Under the pieces are notes generated by a model that was not told where the DNA came from, ran no database searches, and saw only the letters and a program-made list of their open reading frames with translations. Shown here piece after piece: positions 60,733-64,000 of a DNA stretch of 64,000 nucleotides. The stretch is from Zelonia costaricensis (lineage: Eukaryota > Euglenozoa > Kinetoplastea > Trypanosomatida > Trypanosomatidae): positions 1-64,000 of the forward strand of contig JASAOO010003447.1 of assembly GCA_030849075.1 (NCBI GenBank), given 5' to 3'. Each line of letters starts with the position of its first letter. The stretch's first letter is position 1. The translations under genes were made by a program, and so were the position numbers.

Positions 60733-63700
60733 TCAGCCCCGGCGGAGCACGTCGAGAGCGGCCTCCCAGTGCCGCAGCAGGGCGGGGTCGAGCCCGCACT
60801 GACGGCCCACCGCTGGACCGGCATCCAGCTGCGCGCTGCTCCGCTGCTCCCAGTCCTGCCGCCGCCGTGGGCCAGCATGGGGCGTGACACAGACGGGCTG
60901 GTACGTCGGCGTCACATCCTGTGGAAGGCGGAGTGCCACAGCGCTGTCCTGGCACTGGCCGCCCGCCGCGCCGTCCCCCCTGCCTGCATCCTCGCCGTAT
61001 GTGATGTACGCCTCCATCTCGTACACCTTTACCCACTCCAGCGGCAGTGGGGTGTGCGTGTGGCCGACAGGGGCGACCGCCCCGTGTGGCTCATAGGGCG
61101 GCCACCGGCGGCAGCCTGCAGGGACCCCGGGCGGGACGCCGCTCGCGGCTGCCGTGTCGTGGCCCGCCGATCCCTCCCCTCGCGCCGCCTCGTCCTCCGC
61201 CGCTTCGACGTTGCTGGGCCTGGGCGCCTCCAGCATCTCCACGAGGTGCGTCGCGCAGAAGAGGAGCGGTGCTGCGCGGGAGTCGGGTGCCCGACCAGCT
61301 GAGCCCCCGCCCGCGGCGAAGTACTGCAGCGTCGCCTGCAGCAGCGCGCAAGCGTCCTCTGGCGCCGTGCCGCGGCCGAACTCGTCCAGCAAGATGAGCG
61401 CCCGCCCTGCCGCGCCGCCAGACGCACTGAGGGCGCGCTGCTGACCCGCCACAAAGTGCAGCACGCGATGCAGCGCGACGCACTCGCCATAGAAGCTGCT
61501 CTGCGCCGCCTCTGCCCCTTCCCCTCCCCCACCGCCCCCGCAGCCGGTCATCCAGGGCAAACCGTTTGCGGAAGCAACGCGTGTGGGTGCTGCAACGGCG
61601 TACGAGGAGGGCGCGAAGATGCTGCTGACGAGGCTCATGCGAGCCCGCACGGCTGGCACGTGGCAGCCGAGGTGTGCGAGAAAGACGATCTGCGCAACGG
61701 CCCCCATGAGCACCGACTTGCCGCTGCCGTTGGTGCCAAGCACGAGGCACACGCGGTCCGTCGAGGTGCGCAGGTGCAGCGAGAAGGGGACGAGCTGCTG
61801 CAGCCCAACGCACCGCGACAGCAGCGGATGCCACCCGTCCTCGATCTCCAGCACACCCTCCTCCCCGTCCCCCCGCGCCTCACCTTCGGCTTCGCAGTGG
61901 GGCGGCGGCGCGACCACCAGCTCCGGCCGACTCCACCCCTCTTGCGCCGTCACACGCGCGAAGCCCAAGAGGCAGTCCAGCTCGCCAAGAGCTCGGGTGG
62001 GACGCAGCAGGTGCAGGGAGCCAAGCAACAGCGCCGTGTCCAGCTCGCGCCGCACCTGCTCCTCGCGTTGCTGTGCCCGCCGCTGCAGGTCGCCGACCCA
62101 CGCGTCGAGCTCCTCCATCGCGGCGGACTTGAAGCAGTAATCCCCGTCTTGCGCCTCATGATGTAGGCGCCAGCCGAACGCCTCCGCCATCACCGCACCG
62201 ACGCGCTCCGCGAGTGCGCTGGGCGACGCAGGCTGCGTGGCAGGTGCAGCATCGCCCACGCGTTGCCGCAGCAGCGGCCCCTGCGTTTCGTCCTCCGCTG
62301 CTTCCTCGCTCTCCTCGTCTTCGCCCTCCAGCGCGGTGCCCACAGGACCCGGCACCCTCCCCTCCGCCGTCACGGCCCCGTCCGCCACCAGCGCCGCAGT
62401 CAGCTCTCGCGCTGGCGTGCACAGGAGGTAGCCATGCGGGACGGCGTACACGCAGCGGAGCGACAACCGCGCCCGCAGCGTCCACGGCAGCTCGGCAAAG
62501 GCGGCCTCTGCTTTGGCGTGGAGGGAGAGCCTCAGCTCGTGCAGACGCACCCGCAGCTCATCGAGCACGGCGTCGACGCCGTCGCGAATGCGCACTGCTT
62601 GCGTCGGGCCGGACTCGGAAGGCACCATCGCGTACTCGGGCGGGCGCTCCGCCCCGGCTGCACCAACGCCTCCGTCTTCGCCCGCGCCCCCACCCGGGCG
62701 GCGCCGCGCCACACCCACCACCGCCGCGGCCAGCGACGCCGCCATGTCCCGCAGCGGCGCGACGTCGATGCTCTGCAATAAAACGTACAAGCGACCCACC
62801 TCGTGCGCCACCGTGCAGAGCAGCTCCTGCGCCGTCAGCATCCCCCGCATCGTCTGATGAAGTGAGGCGTAGTGCTTGTGCAGCACGCGGCCAGACCGCA
62901 TCAGCGTGAAGATGTGCGTGGTGGAGCGCACCCGGTGCAGCGCAGCACGCAGGCGCGCGGCGAGGTCGTGGTGCGACGGCGCCGCGAAAAAGGCCACGAC
63001 GGACTGCCGCCCCTCGATCTCAGCCGCGTCGCAGCACGGCAGGGCCACCCACTGTCGCAGCATCGCCCGACCCAGCGCCCCTTGAGTGGCGCCGAGGACG
63101 CCGCGCAGCGAGAGACCCTCCTTCGCGCAGCCGCGGCCCTGCCCGCTGCTCGGGTGCCGCTCCGTCCTCGTAATCTGCAGCGCCTCGGCACAGGCGTCCT
63201 CGATGTAGAGCGCGTGCAGGACATCTCGCTCGACGACGTCCGCCACGTTCGACTGTACGGCCGCCGCAAACTGAAGGAGCGCGGCCATGGCCCGCATCAT
63301 CGCTGTCCGCTCCGCGTGAAAGCGCGCGGCCAGCTCCGTCTCCTGGGCGGGGTACATGGCGGCCAGCCGGCGCAGAGCCTCCGTCGCGCAGAACGCCGTC
63401 ACGGCGCTCAGCTGGATGACCTCGATGGGCGTCTGCTCCGAGACGAGGGCGACGATGTCGGCGAGGGCCGCGCTACCGCAGTGTGGCAGCAGCACCTGCG
63501 GGCGGCACACCTGGAGGTAGCGCACCAGCCACAGCAGCCCCGGCGGAACGTCCTCGTGCGCCACGACGCGCACCTCGCCGTCACCGCCCGTGGCGTGGGC
63601 GTGCGCGCTGGTGCGGCGGTGTGACGCAGGCACGGCGCCGTGGGCGTGGGCGTCGCCTCCGCCACGGTGGCCGCGTCGCACCGTCTCGCCAGCCACGACA

Positions 63701-63951
63701 CACACCGGCACCTCGAAGACTTCGATCCGGCACTCGGTGCAGAGGAGGCGGGCCACACCCACGCTTCCAGCACACCAGCACAGCGCCACCACCTCGACCG
63801 GGGCCTCGGCCTCAGCCTGAGACTCGTCCAGCAGCGAAGCATGCTCGTCGTCCACATCGTCGGCGTCGGAGTCGCTGATGTGAGGCAGCGCACCTGGCGA
63901 GAGCCCTGCGGCTGCCGCGCCCGATCGGTGGTTCTGATAAACAGACCACAT
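60733..63951 (-). CDS. MutS homologue, MSH5-like
   Basis: This encodes 1,072 residues of a eukaryotic MutS protein most like MSH5, which with MSH4 clamps meiotic recombination intermediates. It lacks the N-terminal mismatch-recognition domain (no Phe-x-Glu motif) and begins with the connector domain (ALCWCAGSVGVARLL). The lever/clamp region has KEGLSLRGVLGATQGALGRA and MLRQWVALP, which align with the MSH5 segment KEGLSLFGIL...LLRLW. The ATPase has Walker A GTNGSGKS (739-746), followed by AHLGCHVPA as in MSH5, and Walker B LLDEFGRGT around Asp856. It is longer than human MSH5 (834) because of Ala/Gly-rich insertions in the clamp and ATPase domains. Catalytic residues look intact. MSH4-like is the main alternative. 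The gene is complete, 49 bases from the window end. Confidence 0.85.
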   Translation of the reverse strand: MWSVYQNHRSGAAAAGLSPGALPHISDSDADDVDDEHASLLDESQAEAEAPVEVVALCWCAGSVGVARLLCTECRIEVFEVPVCVVAGETVRRGHRGGGDAHAHGAVPASHRRTSAHAHATGGDGEVRVVAHEDVPPGLLWLVRYLQVCRPQVLLPHCGSAALADIVALVSEQTPIEVIQLSAVTAFCATEALRRLAAMYPAQETELAARFHAERTAMMRAMAALLQFAAAVQSNVADVVERDVLHALYIEDACAEALQITRTERHPSSGQGRGCAKEGLSLRGVLGATQGALGRAMLRQWVALPCCDAAEIEGRQSVVAFFAAPSHHDLAARLRAALHRVRSTTHIFTLMRSGRVLHKHYASLHQTMRGMLTAQELLCTVAHEVGRLYVLLQSIDVAPLRDMAASLAAAVVGVARRRPGGGAGEDGGVGAAGAERPPEYAMVPSESGPTQAVRIRDGVDAVLDELRVRLHELRLSLHAKAEAAFAELPWTLRARLSLRCVYAVPHGYLLCTPARELTAALVADGAVTAEGRVPGPVGTALEGEDEESEEAAEDETQGPLLRQRVGDAAPATQPASPSALAERVGAVMAEAFGWRLHHEAQDGDYCFKSAAMEELDAWVGDLQRRAQQREEQVRRELDTALLLGSLHLLRPTRALGELDCLLGFARVTAQEGWSRPELVVAPPPHCEAEGEARGDGEEGVLEIEDGWHPLLSRCVGLQQLVPFSLHLRTSTDRVCLVLGTNGSGKSVLMGAVAQIVFLAHLGCHVPAVRARMSLVSSIFAPSSYAVAAPTRVASANGLPWMTGCGGGGGGEGAEAAQSSFYGECVALHRVLHFVAGQQRALSASGGAAGRALILLDEFGRGTAPEDACALLQATLQYFAAGGGSAGRAPDSRAAPLLFCATHLVEMLEAPRPSNVEAAEDEAARGEGSAGHDTAAASGVPPGVPAGCRRWPPYEPHGAVAPVGHTHTPLPLEWVKVYEMEAYITYGEDAGRGDGAAGGQCQDSAVALRLPQDVTPTYQPVCVTPHAGPRRRQDWEQRSSAQLDAGPAVGRQCGLDPALLRHWEAALDVLRRG

Positions 63952-64000
63952 CCGCTAAAGCTGACTGTGAGGTGCGAGGTTGGAATGAACGTGCAGCACC

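Noticed and set aside
1..64000. tRNA, rRNA, CRISPR arrays or a strand-switch region
   Set aside because: I looked for tRNA T-loop patterns such as GGTTCGA with flanking stems; the few hits lie inside genes and lack stems. There are no spaced direct repeats, and all genes share one strand, so no convergent or divergent switch is present.

Overview
The window looks like nuclear DNA of a trypanosomatid flagellate, most likely of the Leishmaniinae (Leishmania and close relatives). Every convincing gene is a single intron-free reading frame, and all 13 intact genes plus one broken copy lie on the minus strand, so transcription runs right to left. This is the one-strand polycistronic layout of trypanosomatids. 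Coding sequence is GC-rich and rich in Ala, Arg and Pro. Genes are separated by 0.9-4 kb spacers full of purine runs on the plus strand (pyrimidine runs in the transcript), CA/GT microsatellites and poly-G/poly-C runs. This is what trans-splicing and polyadenylation signals look like in the group. Species and chromosome cannot be fixed from the sequence alone.

Right to left, in the direction of transcription: an MSH5-type MutS protein (60733-63951); a MORN-repeat scaffold protein (55773-59609); two related double-hotdog acyl-CoA thioesterases (52848-54089 and 50026-51348); a small unrecognised protein (47070-47864); a thioredoxin-fold protein with a large insertion (43314-44684); an intact MFS/nodulin-like transporter (40268-42388); a 4.1-kb gene-free stretch; a truncated, frameshifted copy of the transporter's 5' end (35642-36179); a subtilisin-like membrane-anchored protease (28422-33710); an ABCH-type ATPase without membrane domain (26102-27466); a Doa10/MARCH6-type RING-CH ubiquitin ligase (19192-23217); a very large protein with repeated dsRBD-like modules and an HA2-like segment but no helicase motifs (10822-17448); a polycystin-2-like (TRPP) channel (6942-9764); the Golgi trafficking protein SYS1 (4980-6008); and a TM9SF/EMP70 membrane protein (1403-3406).

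The genes do not form one pathway, as expected for trypanosomatid transcription units, though several act in the endomembrane system (TM9SF, SYS1, Doa10-like ligase, subtilisin). I found no rRNA, tRNA, CRISPR array or complete mobile element. Start codons were set at the first suitable ATG, and for several genes this agrees with a nearby pyrimidine tract and AG that would serve as trans-splice acceptor. The points most worth a second look are the dsRBD-repeat pseudo-helicase, the TRPP channel with an atypical selectivity filter, the partial transporter duplication beside a gene desert, and the split thioredoxin fold.
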